Shown here in pieces: positions 51,761 to 64,000 of a stretch of DNA of 64,000 bases. Below the pieces are notes generated by a model. It saw only the letters and a program-made list of their open reading frames with translations, had not been told where the DNA came from and made no database searches. How positions within the stretch are numbered: position 1 is the first letter of the stretch; each line of letters opens with the position of its first letter. The position numbers and the translations under genes are program-made. Source of the DNA: Euryodendron excelsum (taxonomy: Eukaryota > Streptophyta > Magnoliopsida > Ericales > Pentaphylacaceae); NCBI GenBank assembly GCA_033060915.1, contig CM065394.1, positions 26,349,001-26,413,000 of the forward strand, written 5' to 3'.

Positions 51761-52702
51761 TAGGGAGAGATCTCCTTTTTTTAGAATTTATCTTTTTAAA
51801 GTTAAGGGTAAAATTACCATTTAACAACTTTCATTAATGACGTTTATCCAATATTAGACAGAAGAAAAAATTTGTCAATAAAATTCAAACGTAAGAGAGG
51901 CCACTGTAAATTTGAAATAGTTGAGAAAAGTTTTTGTATTTTTATAAATGTTGAAGGGAGGTCTGTGTAATTTACTTTTCTCTTTTAAATTAAATGGAGA
52001 TAATTATTGTAAGGTAATTAAAAATATTCAGGATTCTCTCAATCCACTATAAATAGAGGATGACCCTTTAAAGAGAGATACACAAGATTTTTGCCTACAA
52101 CAAGCAAGAGAAAGTCTTGTAGATCAAGTATCAAGAGTCGTGAAGAACTTTCTCTTTTAATCATATTTTCACACTAATTGGAGAAGAACTCGCCATTTGA
52201 TTCGGGAATAAGCTTGAAGCACTCGAGTCAACGTTCTTAAAGAGAGTTCAAAAGAATAATTCTTCATTCACAATTGTTCGTGACGAGGCCCAATCAATCT
52301 CTATTATGCTTGAAACTTAGAGATTCAAACTAAAGAGTCGTTGCAAAGCCCTATAACTTTATTATTTTCTTCCACTAAATTGAAAAATCTATCTATATTG
52401 ATTTGAAAACATGCTGACAAGCCCTCAAGTCAACTCAACACAAATTTATCATCTTTTCTATCAAATTGAAGAAGATACAAGATTTCTACATCCAATTTAA
52501 GAACAAACTGTCACACCCTCGAGTCAACATCCTTGTAGAGAATAATCAGATGATCAATTCCTTTATTCAGAATATCTCAGATATTGTACATACTTTCTTT
52601 TAAATTAATAAATTGAATTATTACTATATTTTTTTGTCTACTTATTTCTGCAGATATAGAAATTTATGTATACAAATTTTGGCATGCCCAGTGGGATAAT
52701 AT

Positions 52703-53911
52703 TTGTCTCTCATCTCTTCTCTTTCCAAGTTAAATTTTTACTTCTCCTTAAACATGTTGGGGGCAAAAAGAGATGTTGTTTCCATGGTGCAATTATTTTC
52801 TATTGAAAAACAAGTTGTAGCGTTGGTCAAAGTTATGGAGACACTTGTAAAGTGTGATCAAGTGCAAAGGATTCAACTTGAAAAGCTTTGGCTCAAATTT
52901 GAGCAAATGGAAAAATCAAAGTGTGGCACAAGTTTATCAAATTTTATGCATGAATCTGCTAAACAAGACACTCCACAAGAAATTCTTGGAGCTTCATCAA
53001 ATTTAAAAGTTTCAAGTAAAAATATTCAAGTCTCCTTTAATGGATTGATTCCTATTGATCAGTTGAAGGATTTCATGAAGGGGGCAATTGCTGAGAAGGA
53101 TGCGAGTGAATCTCAAACTTTTCAATCCTACACTAAGCCATACACACGGAGGATAGAACTGCTAAAGATGTCATAGAATTATTAACCTCCAAAATTTCAA
53201 CATTTTGATGGCAAGGGCGACCCTAAACAACATATTGCACACTTTGCGGAGACATTTAGCAGTGCTAAAACAGATGGTGATTTGCTATTCAAATAGTTTG
53301 TTCATTTCTTAAAGGGATATGCTTTTGACTGGTACACAAAACTGAAGCCAAATTTCATAAATAATTGAGAGCAACTGAAGCAAGAATTTCTTAATCACTT
53401 CTACAACATACGATGCATTGTCAGCTTGATTGAACTCAGGACGACTCACCAATAAAAGGATGAGTTCGCCATTAACTACATCAACAAATGGAGAAGCCTG
53501 AATATAAATTGTAAGGATCGCTGATCTGAAACATTTGCCATTGAGATCTACACCCAAGGAATGATTTGGGGCCTTCTTTACATTTTGCAAGCAATAAAGC
53601 CAAAAACCTTTGAAGAACTGGCAATGTGAGCTCATGACATGAAGCTTAGCATATCATCTTGCGATCAAGAAAATATCTATGTGGAAGAATCGCAAAACGA
53701 AGAGGATGGCAATAACTCTTCTTCAAGTGAATTGGTGGAAGAAAACTCAAATAATGGTGAAGACAAAGATGAAATTGCATCATATCTGACTATGTTTATC
53801 TTCAAGCTTTCACATTTTGAAATTCCTCCAAATCAACAAATCCAAGAGCTCCTTGATACGAGTCTAAACTGTCTAACATCTTCTAAAATTTTAAAGATTC
53901 AGCAACAATAG
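52703..53911 (+). pseudogene. Ty3-type gag remnant
   Basis: The frame 52703–53176 encodes an N-terminal segment with KLWLKFEQMEK and ends in a TAG. Reading on, QHFDGKGDPKQHIAHFAETF and DWYTKLKPNF (53191–53365) are the retrotransposon gag core, again with stops. The frame 53639–53911 continues with an acidic Ser/Glu/Asn-rich stretch. No protease, RT or integrase follows, so the element is gag-only or deleted downstream. Confidence 0.8.
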
Positions 53912-54311
53912 CTCCTTGATACGAGCCTAAACTGTCTACCATCTTCTAAAATTTGAAGATTCTACAAAACTCCTTAACGCATGAGCCTAAATTGCACGTT
54001 ACTCCTAGCCCACATAAGTTGAAACTATGAATGGTATCAAATTGAATACATTTGGCTTGATCTCTTTTTAAGGTATGTAGGCATATGGAAATTTCAAGTT
54101 CAACCAAATTCTAAAACAAAATCTTCTCAGCTATGCTTGGCTTAATCCTTGAGGAGCGAAGACAATAGTGTAACAAGATAAGTTTTTTCCATCAAGTCAT
54201 CATAGACACCAAAGATAACTAAAATGGCCTTGGCTTTCTCCGACCTCTCCTTAGAATCGTCAACAACACATACTAGAGAATGAATCCCAGCATCAACTTC
54301 ATGGATTATAA
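53912..54311. other. Non-genic tail of the gag element
   Basis: The phrase CTCCTTGATACGAGYCTAAACTGTCTA occurs twice here in part (53850 and 53912), a short local duplication. No gene. Confidence 0.45.
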
Positions 54312-54530
54312 AGGAGCAGCCCTTCATCAATTCAAATTTTAGTGGCTCTGGCGGTGGGTCCATTAAGAGATATTCAGTCAATTTGTGAAGGGGTGGCCCT
54401 TTATAAAATTTGTATAATTTGTCAATTTGTGAAGAGGCGGCTCTTCATCAAATTTGAGTGACTCCGATGGCAGATCCATTAAGAAGTAATCGGTCAATTT
54501 GTGAAGGGGCGGTCCTCCATCAAATCGAAA
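54312..54530. repeat. Degenerate direct repeat
   Basis: GTCAATTTGTGAAGRGGYGG recurs at about 54377, 54419 and 54493, each followed by a CCTTYATCAAAT-like phrase in at least two cases; GATCCATTAAGA recurs at about 54356 and 54472. The duplicated block is about 120 bp. Minus-strand frames across it share the phrase for that reason. Confidence 0.65.
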
Positions 54531-57500
54531 GGCTTCATCAAATTTAGAATTGTGATCAATTCTAAGGAGATCAAATTTATCTTCACTCAATTCTTTATAA
54601 AATTTGGAGCTGCACAATTACAAGTCAATCTTTATCTCTTCATGGAGGAGAATGTAAAATCCATTGGACCCACTTCAAAAGATGTGTGGGTCAAACTATT
54701 ACTTAGGCTCAAAGTTATGCCAAGCACAACATTTTCCAACAAGAACTGAGTTTCCAACAAGTCATACAAGCTCCACAAAATAATGAAAAAATTGAAAAAA
54801 AAACAACTCAATCAAGGTGTTGGTCTAATGCGATGGATTAGGGGGAATTGACAATTAAAAAGTATCACAACCTTGGGACTTTTGCTAGATTCTTGGTGAT
54901 TTAAGCTAAATTGTGATGTTATTCTATTGAAGAAGGCTAAGGGTTCTCATTAGGCATCAAATTGGGCATTTATAATTGGGATTTGGGTATCTTTTTAACA
55001 TTTTAAAGTGATTTTCATTTCTCCTTAATTTTGTACATAGTTATGACATGTACTTAGAATACACACATTAATATGAGAGTATGAGAATGGCATACTAACT
55101 AAAATGATGCATGGTTTATACCATGATATACTCTTTAATTAAATATTTTAGAGGTGACTAAAATCAATTAAAAATTTGGAGATAAAAGACACTTTGATAT
55201 TTTAGCAAAAAAATGACATTTAAGGTATTTCAAGGAGAAAAAACAATGTTGATCATTTCTGAGGTCATGAATTTATTTAGAGAAATTTATCAAAAGTAGG
55301 ATACCGTATCTTTAAAAAAATTTGAGTAATGCTATACAAACAATAATTTTATACAACATAATGAAACTATTTGTGGTCCTTTTATTCAAATCTTGACGCT
55401 ACCATTTTGGTGGAATTTTCTGTATAACAATTATGTGAAAATACAATTTCTCAAAAACATTACAAGACTTAGTTGTCCTAGCAATTAAAAATGGTACTTT
55501 TCCCCCTTTTTAACAATTTAGGTTGAGAAATAAGCTTAAGTTGAACAGTTCATTTAAAATGTACACAAGTGTTGTCATTTGACACTACCAGGGTAATGCA
55601 AGGCTGTTTTGATTAAACAAATTTCAAGTCAATGCTTTAGATCTTGCACAGGAAGGCAACCAATAACTTAATGGTTGGGCATTTGATCAGAGTATTATGG
55701 GCATTAATCAAATTTTTCTAGAGCTTCCCACTAGAATCAATATATTTTATATTGTTGTAAAAAATTAGGAAGGATGGTTGCGGATGGCACGAGCCTTAAA
55801 TGTCAATGGGAGTGTACATTTTGAAATGTTCAATTTGGACTGTTTGTAACTAAATAAAAAATATTATATGTGTCTGTACTTATATATTTAAGGAGGGAAG
55901 GGAGAAAAAAAATTAAAAAAGAAAGGAAAACTAAGACTAGAGACTTCTAAGAATAATATGCCAACTTTGCTTGATGGACGAATTTGTGTACTATTACTAA
56001 TTTACCATGGATTAACAACGAAAAATAATTCAATGTTGCTGGAGCACCGCGTCACTCTTGCTTCTCTTATAATGTATAGGCCGTGAACGCACCAATTGGA
56101 ACCTAGCTCAAGATCCAAGCACGATGCTTCGCAGGACCGAATAATTTCTCATTAATAGGGTGATTTTTATTTTTATTTTTTATGGTGACTTTCCTAAAAA
56201 TGACAACACTGCAGCTCCCACCTCCAGCCACTATAGAGTTCAAGAAAGGTTAGATGTACCCAATCTTATCTCTGCGTATCAAAAAACTATTTTGTGTTTT
56301 GAAACCATGACGCCCATAGCCACCCTCTACATAACTAACCTAAAATTTCTGAAAGGAAGCCAAGAAGTCCACTTGGACAATACCAACCTTGATGGAGTTT
56401 GCCCTACCAATAGTGGACAAAGAGCATGTTTTATCCAGGCCCATCTGAGTTAGGTGGGTTTTTGCTTTGGTCAGTTGTACGGGCCGTTGTGCTTAAGGCG
56501 GCCTGATTTTTAATCAGCCTATTTTTGGTTCCATGATTTCGTTATGAGGCTTATAATGAGGCTGCAGGAGGGGTATTCTTGCCCTTTTTCCTATTCCACA
56601 TAACTACAATGAATGAATGTGGATTCGAGTCCAAATCTTTTGTATTACTATTAGGTAGGGGTGGATATTGGATGGACTGGGTTAGGCTTGATCGGATTTA
56701 TATTAAAAAAAATTCTTATTAGGCCTAAAATCAAATCTCAAACTCACCATTTAACTTAAAAACATTTTTAATAAAAATTTTCTTTCAAAATAAAGTTAAA
56801 TAATATGAAATTTAAATACATAAATATAATAAAATATAAAATATATTATTTTATATATATTTTGGCCCAGGCTTCAACCGTAATTCTCAAGCTTGTCCAT
56901 TAAACTATTCGGGCCTTAAAAAAATCTCAAGTCCTATACATGATGGAGGGCTTGGGAGGGCAAAGTGGGCCATTAGACTCATGTCTACCTCTACTAGTAG
57001 GAGACATTATGAACCAAAAAATGTTTATATATCAAACTTTGCTTTATATTTTGTCAATCTAAGGGAAAAAGCCCTACAAGTGAATTGCATGTCTCGGATT
57101 AGTCTATGTTTTAAAAGGCCCATATAACCCGTTATGAAAAAACTAAATAAAAATTTATCTATCATGCCATGCCCTTTCCTTTTGGGCCGTTACCATGGCT
57201 TAAAATTAATTGCACAACCTTTTTTTTTTTTTTTTTTTTGATATCGGTGGGGGAACTTGTTTTATTGGGCCAACCTCAGCTGTCACCATGGCTTAAACTT
57301 TTAGTCTGAATAAATAAAAAATCACCTATAATAAGTCATGGCATGCCCTCTCAAGGAGCAAACCCCACAACCTAAATGGTGGTGAGCATGGTATTTGTAG
57401 CTTTTCAATAATATTTTAATTTTAATATAATACTTTCATTGAATTCTGAGTTATATTTAAATATTTCTTGAATTATTCTCATATTCTTGAACATTAAGAA

Positions 57501-57952
57501 TACTACCCACAATTTTTTTGTCAAAATCCCCCAAATATTTAAGATTTTTACGGAATGAGAATATAGCTTTTCAATTTTTTTTAATAAATATTACTTTGTT
57601 AATGAATTTTTTAAAAACTTTATGAACTGGCACATTTTTTCAAATAACTTCCAAAACACAAAACAAAAATTATTTCAACAGAAAATAATTTCCAAACCCT
57701 ATAAATTTGTGCTTATCATTATGATCAAGAGCAACCATTTCCAATGGAGGATTACTAATTTGAAACTAGTTACTATCATCCTCCATAGCCTTCATGCTAT
57801 TCTTAACCCCATTTTCAATCAAAATCAGTCTTTTCCTACTTTCATTACTCATGCTTCACTTCTCCACCCGTTGATGAAGTTATATCAAATCTTTGATTTC
57901 TATATCATTTAGCATCTAACGTCATGTTTGTTTCGTGCTATTGGACTAGTAA
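54531..57952. other. AT-rich intergenic DNA
   Basis: No gene supported. A 97-aa plus frame at 56160–56453 has no recognisable motif. A run of about 19 T at 57220–57239 followed by GATATCGGTGG resembles the tail of a retroposon on the minus strand; a similar T-run then GATACTGATATTG occurs at 33892–33925. Confidence 0.5.
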
Positions 57953-58132
57953 GAGCTTGTTTCGTATATTTTTTTTTGCCTAATTTTTTTTAATTTATAA
58001 GTAAAAAAGTTAAAAATTTTTATCCTTTTTACTTATCTTTAACTTATAAAAACAAAAAAAAAATTAATTTTTTTACTTGTAAATCAAAAAAATTAAAAAA
58101 AAACTAAAAAAAAATTGTAGCAAACGGGGCTA
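57953..58132. mobile_element. MITE related to the copy at 9362
   Basis: The ends GAGCTTGTTTCGTATATTTTT and AAAAATTGTAGCAAACGGGGCT are imperfect inverted matches. The interior is A/T runs. The size and ends are close to the element at 9362–9577. Confidence 0.6.
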
Positions 58133-58405
58133 ACAGTCCAACAATATGGAAGTTGTTATCCAACTTATACAGGATTAAAAAAATCCAATGGGTAGGATAA
58201 ACAATGCGAGGGTTCGGGATTGAAGTTCAAATTACAAAATCACCCTCCATCAGATTTATAATTCCGAGACTAAATCCAGAAGCCATTATTCCAAACGTCC
58301 CAAACGTGGCATAAGATGTTTACGAAGAGTAACAATATCCCACCACAGTGGATAAAAAAAGAAAAAACAAATCCGTGAAGAATCACGAAGTTATTGGGAA
58401 GTGAA

Positions 58406-58519
58406 ATGGCAGCACTTCAAGAACTCGAAGAGAGAAAGAAACAAACAAACAGAGGTGACAGGAACGCAACCTTGGCCGTTCAATCAATGTGTGAAGTTTC
58501 TAATTTAAGGAAGTGTTGA
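58406..58519 (+). other. Possible upstream open reading frame (37 codons)
   Basis: An ATG at 58406 opens a 37-codon frame (starting MAALQELEERKKQ) that stops 42 nt before the ALDH12A1 start codon. If transcription begins upstream of 58406 it would be an upstream ORF able to lower translation of the main frame. The transcript start is unknown, so this may instead be untranscribed. Confidence 0.3.
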
Positions 58520-58561
58520 GTGGGTTTCGATCAGTTCCATTCGTCACCTCGTCGGAACACG

Positions 58562-61500
58562 ATGCATAGATTTCAAGTTTACAGAGAAATGAGAGCCAGA
58601 GCTCCCCGAACAGCTTTGAATTGGTTCACCTCATTCAGTTCATCAAGGTACTGTCTTTTCTGCAAAATCGTTGGGTTTTAGTTATGGGTCTGTTGAAATA
58701 GATTAAAACGTTTCTGGGTCTTCTATTTTTGATGACCGTTCTCAATCCCACTTTTCTGATGATTTTGTTTCTTCTGATTCTTCCATTTTTCACTTTGTGA
58801 TGCTTTTTTTTTTCTTTTGTTATTGTTTGAGGTCACTTTGAGAATTTCAGTCAGTCCCATTTGGGTGTATGTGTGTGGTTATATCAGTTGAAACACTGCT
58901 ATAATTTCTCTTGTAGAGCAGAATTGTGAAATAGGATTCTTGCAATAGATCATTAGTAGTTGGCGAGAGGTTTTGTTCCTGTTTTGTAATGGATTTTTGG
59001 ATTTGTTCTTTGTCTTCTACCTTTTGTTTTTTGTTAATGTATTGGATTAATTGCTTAAAATAAACACATTCAGTGGTTTTGCAACCAAGTGTGTTTTGGT
59101 AACAGATAATTGTCTACCATTTAAATGTGAAAATTTATTCAAAATGGGTCTCATTTTAAAGTCAGAAAAACTTGACTTACAACTGAATTACGAATGCACT
59201 TAATGAAGGTGTTTTGTATTTAATTTTTAGTTGACAAATTTATCATGAAACTTTAGTTTTATAATTCAGTGCTTAAAAATTTCAGAACTATAATCAGTAC
59301 TAAAAGTTTTCATATAATATGTTTGAGTGGTTTATATACCTTGTAAATGCAGTATCTCTTGCAAGTTTAGATATTGAAAATTTTCATATTCCTACTGTTC
59401 CAATACTCAAGTTCCTCAGCTGCTCATTTTTGCCGCAATCTTACCTTTAGGTTCGAATTTTAGTATCTTGTGCAACTGTAGTTCTGCTACCATTAAAGTC
59501 AATCTGCATAATGGAACTGTTAGGTTACTTAGGTACATTATTTTTGTCAATGTTTTGGCATAGTTAGCAGGAGCCTTATGCATTAGGTATGACCTTTTAT
59601 TGTGTGAAATGCTGGTGCCAAATGACACATCCCTAGAGAGCATAAATACTTTGTTTGAAAAAAAAGTGTGTATTGCTTGTATAGTTGTATATTGAATGTG
59701 TATGCTATATATGCGAAGCAGAGTTATTATAAGTTTCTGGGCTTCTATTTTTAGTGGTTTTCTCCATACATTTCAGTCCCTTTTTATATGTAATGCAGAT
59801 TCATACATTCGTTATCTTTTGCAACTGTGAATGTTGAAGAGATTTCTGGTTCCCGACCTGCTGAAGTATACAACTTGGGTATTTACTACACCTTGAACAG
59901 CATGTTTATTCATTACCCAAAACTGATTCCACTAGATATTTTCAAGGGAAAAAAAGAAAAAAAAAGAAGAAGAAGAAGATATTTAACATGTAGCAAGTTG
60001 AAGGACAAAATTGGAGAGGGAAAAGGGACACCAAATCCCTTATAATATAACAGCTTAGTAGCTTATGATAATATTGCTAAGATTAACATCTGGTTATCTT
60101 TACATCGTTTTTTGAGTTATTGAACCGGTTAATCTCTTTTTCTTTTTCTTTTTCAAAATTCATGGTGAATAGGCTTTAACTACTTATTGGAAAATAGCTA
60201 GATTATTGATTGATTAGGATTGACAATATTAAACATATGCAGCTAACACTATGTTGTCCCTGTATTTTAGAGCAACAAAATTCATTTGATGGTACTTTGG
60301 TTGTTGGCTGCAAAATAAGGGTTTAACTTTATAGCACCTGAAATGATCAAATATTATGAATCTAGTTGCCATTTTTTAGTGCAGGGCAAATGGATAGGAT
60401 CCTCAAACTGGAATACACTTCTGGATCCTTTAAATGGGGAATCGTTCATTAAAGTTGCTGAAATAGATGAAGCGGGAGTCCAGGTTTGTAATTTGAATGT
60501 GACATGCAATAGCCTATCTCTATTCTTTTCAAAGAGATCTCATTTGCTGTTCATACAGAATATTGCTTAGTTTACCAAGGCACATCTTGGTTTTTTATAA
60601 TTGGGATATCTTCTCATTATCTCAACTTTCCATTTCTCTCACAAATGCAAACATTTGGGATTGTTTATGTCTCCTTCTAAACACATCTAAATAAAATTTT
60701 TCCAACTGTTGACTGCTTACGCAGCCATTTGTGGAGAGCTTGTCCAAGTGCCCCAAACATGGGCTGCACAACCCATTCAAATCACCAGAGAGGTTTGTGT
60801 TACTGAAGCCTCTCTTTCCTTTAGCTAATTGTTCCTTTTTTGGTTATATGTGTCTTGGCAGAGCAATTTCATGATTTTTTGTAATTGTTTTTTTCCCTAT
60901 AATAAATTTGTTACAACACAACAGTTACTTGAGAACCAAAAAAATTCATGAAGAGCCATACTTTACAGGTATCTTATGCTCGGAGATGTATCTGTAAAGG
61001 CAGCTCACATGCTTTCCCTGCCAAAGGTAATATGCTTCGACTAAAAGAAAGACTCCTGGTTCTTGCACTTTTTTTTGTTCTCGTTACAGTTCTCTTTTGG
61101 CAGATCATTCCTTTTGCAATAATTTGGACTTTTGTGTGTGTTTTCAGGTTTCCGATTTCTTCAGCAGGTTAATACAGAGGGTGGCTCCGAAGAGCTACCA
61201 GCAGGCTCTTGGTGAAGTTTATGTTACTCAAAAATTTCTAGAGAATTTCTGTGGTGATCAGGTACTTGGAAGTCCATCTGTTGAAATTTTTTTGTGTCAT
61301 TGAACCAAAAGATCTAGTGAAAAAAGAGAAATAAATTTATCCTATCTGAAAGCATGTAATGCTGCTAAATGGCTTGCAACTGACAACTATATAACTAGTT
61401 GTATTCTTAATTAGGGATCAAACTGTTAATCAAATAATTCCTACAATGTTTTGCTGCATCAAAGCTTACTATGGCCATGAGCTTTTATCTCTCTTTTTTT

Positions 61501-63845
61501 TGTGTGTGTGTGTGTTTTTCTCATTCTTTTTTGTTTCTTTTTTGAAACCATTTTTTTAATGAATGGGTTGGTTTCTCCTGGAGAAACATGTAATGGAACT
61601 CAACAAAATCGAATGACATTGCCAAGCTGTTTCTCTTCTTCTTTTCATTGCATCTGTTTATCTTTTCTTCCTTTCGGTTTCTACTTGTCTGGCAGGTTCG
61701 TTTCCTGGCTAGGTCGTTTGCAGTACCTGGGAATCATCTTGGGCAACAAAGCCACGGTTTTCGTTGGCCTTATGGTCCTGTAAGGCACATTTTTTCACCA
61801 TGCTTAATTCATTTTCCGGGAAACTCTATTACACAACCTTTTTGGATGATATTTCAATAACTTATCCAAACCAAGAGGCAGTTGAGCATCTTTTGGGAAG
61901 GGATGCATTGGAAAGATCACTATATGCAAGGAAACAATTCACCTTAGGCTTAACGGCTAAGAAGCACGGATACGGACACGGGTACGGATACAGACACAGA
62001 TACGGACACGGAACACAGCATTTTAAAAAAATGAGGACACAGATACGGCAAAAAAAAATATTTTTATACATTTTTTGTTTGTTATGTATGTGAACATAAA
62101 ATTAATAAATCACCAAAAATAAGATGAAAATAACTAAATAAGTTCACAATTATAATACAATTACTAACAAGTTAAGGATTTGAAGAATTGGATTTGGATG
62201 TTTTGTGTTTTGGTATTTTAAAGTTTTGAAATTTATAAATTAGACTCTATTTAATACTTTTAAAAATAACATTTTAACTCCAGCGTGTCCCAAAATGTGT
62301 CCAATAGTTGGACACGCGTGTCCCCGATGTGTTCAATAAGTGTCCACTAGAAAAAACATTAATAAAAATATTGGACACGCCAATTGGCGTGTCCGACACG
62401 TGTCCCGGTGTGTCCGAAGAGTATGTGTGTCCAACATGTGTCCGACACGGATACGGCACCCTAAACGGAGTGTCCGTGCTTCCTAGCTTAACGGTGGTAT
62501 AAAGTTGGTTATTTCCGTCATAGCATTTGAACAAGCAAAAAGACTTGTGTTGATATGTTCTTGTTGTGTATTAGGGGCGCATCATTAATTATTTAAAATA
62601 AATTTATGTTGGAGCTCTTGTTACAATGATTTTTGGAATGATGATAACTAATGCTGGCATAAGGAATTTTTTTGTAGTAGATGGATTTGGTGACGAACTC
62701 TACTAATGAAGCAGAAGAAATGGATCTTTTATCTATTTATAAAACCATAGCCATCATATGTAGGACTGTTAATAACAATTTAGGTTTCATTTTAGGACAA
62801 GGAATACTTATTTTTCATTTACGATGTTTACTTCAGCCAAATTTAAGTTTCACTAATATCTATGAGCATGTGAAGATAGATCTACAGACTGTCTTCATAA
62901 CTCCCTGTTTGTACCAGCTAGAGATTCTTGTTTTCTCAACAGTAAATTGTCTCTAACGATAAGCATGTTCCTTTCCAATTGTAAATTTTAGAGAATTGTT
63001 TGTGTAGGTGGCAATAATTACTCCCTTCAATTTTCCTCTAGAGATTCCTGTGCTTCAGTTGATGGGTGCACTATATATGGGCAATAAGCCTGTTCTTAAA
63101 GTTGATAGCAAGGTGAGCTCTTAGAAGTTCTTTTAAATTCTCTAAATAGTATGAGATTCCACTTCTTTGATGCCTTTATTAGTTCACGTCACAAATCAAT
63201 AAATTTTGTGAGTGACAAGTCAATGGGTGTTTCCATAAAGATACCGTCATACAGTTGCCTGAGGAAATTAGTACCAGTGTTCAGCGAGGAGATAAACCAA
63301 CAAATGGACTTTAATCAATATAGTTGTTTTAGAATTGCCAGCTACTCTTGAATTCTTACTGCTGTTTTCAATTTCTCCCTTATGCGTTTTGTGGTGCATG
63401 TGGAGGGAGAGGAACAGAAGATCTTTTGAAGGAGAGGAGAACTCCATAACCAGCGTCAAAGGAGCTGTGCTTGTATCCCTTTACTTTTGGTTGAGGGAGG
63501 ACTTTCCTTTTTTGTGGACTTTCTGGGGAAGATTGTATATCCCTCTATATATATAGGTTTTGGGGGGTTGGTTGATTTTCTTTTTTCTCTTCTTTTATAT
63601 TGAAATATACATCTTTTACTTTTTAAAAAAATTCTTCCCTTTCTGAGAAATACTTGTTCTGTTCTCTCTATTGTACTTCTCTTTAATATTTTCTATGTGT
63701 CTACTATTTACCAACTGAAAATGTTGCATAGGTATGCATTGTTATGGAACAAATGCTTCGGTTGCTCCTTGATTGCGGGTTACCTGTGGAGGATGTTGAC
63801 TTCATTAATGCTGACGGGAAGACAATGAACAAGCTATTGTTGGAG
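58562..63845 (+). CDS. ALDH12A1: Delta-1-pyrroline-5-carboxylate dehydrogenase, mitochondrial (5' part)
   Basis: Oxidises P5C/glutamate semialdehyde to glutamate with NAD in the mitochondrial matrix, the second step of proline breakdown. Exons 58562–58647, 59799–59878, 60380–60483, 60725–60792, 60969–61026, 61148–61261, 61696–61779, 63008–63112 and 63732–63845 join in frame to 813 nt (271 codons). The rest lies past the right edge. The Arg-rich start (MHRFQVYREMRARAPR) fits a mitochondrial presequence. Family markers are QGKWIGSSNWNTLLDPLNGE, LIQRVAPKSYQQALGEV, FCGDQVRFLARSFAVPGNHLG and ITPFNFPLEIP, whose Asn (about 206) is the conserved oxyanion residue. The catalytic Cys is outside the window. 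This match is to plant ALDH12, not to other ALDH families. Intron 61780–63007 carries a MITE. The start was chosen because the first exon supplies the presequence and joins in phase. Confidence 0.96.
61957..62485. mobile_element. hAT-like MITE, copy 3 (in ALDH12A1 intron)
   Basis: Starts CTAAGAAGCACGGATACGG and ends GTGTCCGTGCTTCCTA(G), with terminal inverted repeats. It is flanked by CTTAACGG on both sides (61949–61956 and 62487–62494), a perfect 8-bp duplication typical of hAT elements. The interior is full of CGGACACG and GTGTCC words in opposite orientations, so it can fold extensively. About 530 bp, no coding capacity. Confidence 0.9.
62495..63007 (+). other. Remainder of ALDH12A1 intron 7
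   Basis: AT-rich intronic DNA with no exon. The plus frame 62681–62956 lacks any ALDH similarity and is not flanked by usable splice sites in phase. Confidence 0.6.
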
Positions 63846-64000
63846 GTTGGTTTTCATCAAAATGAGAGTGGCTTGAATATTTTCATCTTTTAGTCATTAA
63901 TACAAAATAACTACAGAGCCTTGGTCCTGTTTATAAAAATATCAGATTTTTTTGCGTCCAATGGTAATGGTCTCGATAACTGGGGATAGCTTCCCCCCTA

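Larger units (their letters stand above)
50337..51975. mobile_element. Mutator-like element with about 140-bp inverted ends
   Basis: The left end (from GGATAAATTACACAGGCC) is matched in reverse by the right end (to GGTCTGTGTAATTTAC) over about 140 bp, including TTTCAAATTTACARTGGCCTC. It is flanked on both sides by TTTTCTCTT (50328–50336 and 51976–51984), a perfect 9-bp target duplication. Long inverted ends plus a 9-bp duplication indicate the Mutator superfamily. It holds no transposase. The interior from about 51000 to 51760 is much richer in G/C than the ends and may be captured DNA. Confidence 0.85.
50180..52674 (+). repeat. Probable 5' LTR of a gag-bearing retroelement, split by a Mutator-like element
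   Basis: The right part (51985–52674) has TATAAATAGAG at about 52050 and ends TGTATACA at 52674, next to a primer-site-like AATTTTGGCATGCCCAGTGGG. The left part (about 50180–50336) is separated from it by the long-TIR element at 50337–51975. The left border is a guess from a TGTCACGTG start. No 3' LTR was found, so boundaries are weak. Confidence 0.45.

Noticed and set aside
56160..56453. 97-aa plus-strand open frame
   Set aside because: No recognisable motif, low-complexity start (IFIFIF), no promoter or splice context and no partner exons.

Overview
The window is nuclear DNA from a flowering plant, most likely a eudicot. It has spliced genes with GT–AG introns, plant-only gene families, and AT-rich intergenic DNA full of decayed transposons. 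It shows no prokaryotic features. The species cannot be told from sequence alone.

Four host genes could be assembled exon by exon. (1) A plus-strand gene (12138–15683, six exons, 359 aa) encodes a conserved plant protein I cannot name. (2) A minus-strand RAD6-type ubiquitin-conjugating enzyme (17727–22271, five coding exons, 152 aa, UBC1/2-like) has a separate 5'-UTR exon near 23000. (3) A minus-strand group IIb WRKY transcription factor of the WRKY72/61 type (31511–35506, five exons, 547 aa). (4) The 5' part of a plus-strand mitochondrial P5C dehydrogenase, ALDH12A1 (nine exons, 271 codons from 58562), runs off the right edge. The genes have unrelated roles and no shared operon-like logic: protein ubiquitination, transcription, proline catabolism and one unknown.

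The rest is mobile-element territory. The left 8 kb holds tandem arrays (46, 30, 208 and about 49 bp) and a decayed Ty1/copia element with one recognisable LTR. The region 37242–47157 is a complete but dead Ty3/gypsy element of the Tat type. It has two 0.6-kb LTRs, a near-perfect 5-bp target duplication and a second, archaeal-type RNase H. Between integrase and the 3' LTR lies a 61-bp tandem array and an antisense, apparently intron-containing gene. The region 50.2–53.9 kb is a nest: a MITE inside a long-TIR Mutator-like element (9-bp target duplication), itself inside the LTR of a gag-only retroelement.

Several MITE families recur. The most striking is a family with CTARGAAGC termini and 8-bp target duplications. 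It has three copies, two in UBC2 introns and one in an ALDH12A1 intron. The best candidate for an under-described system is the antisense gene in the Tat element. All calls are from reading the sequence; no database search was possible.
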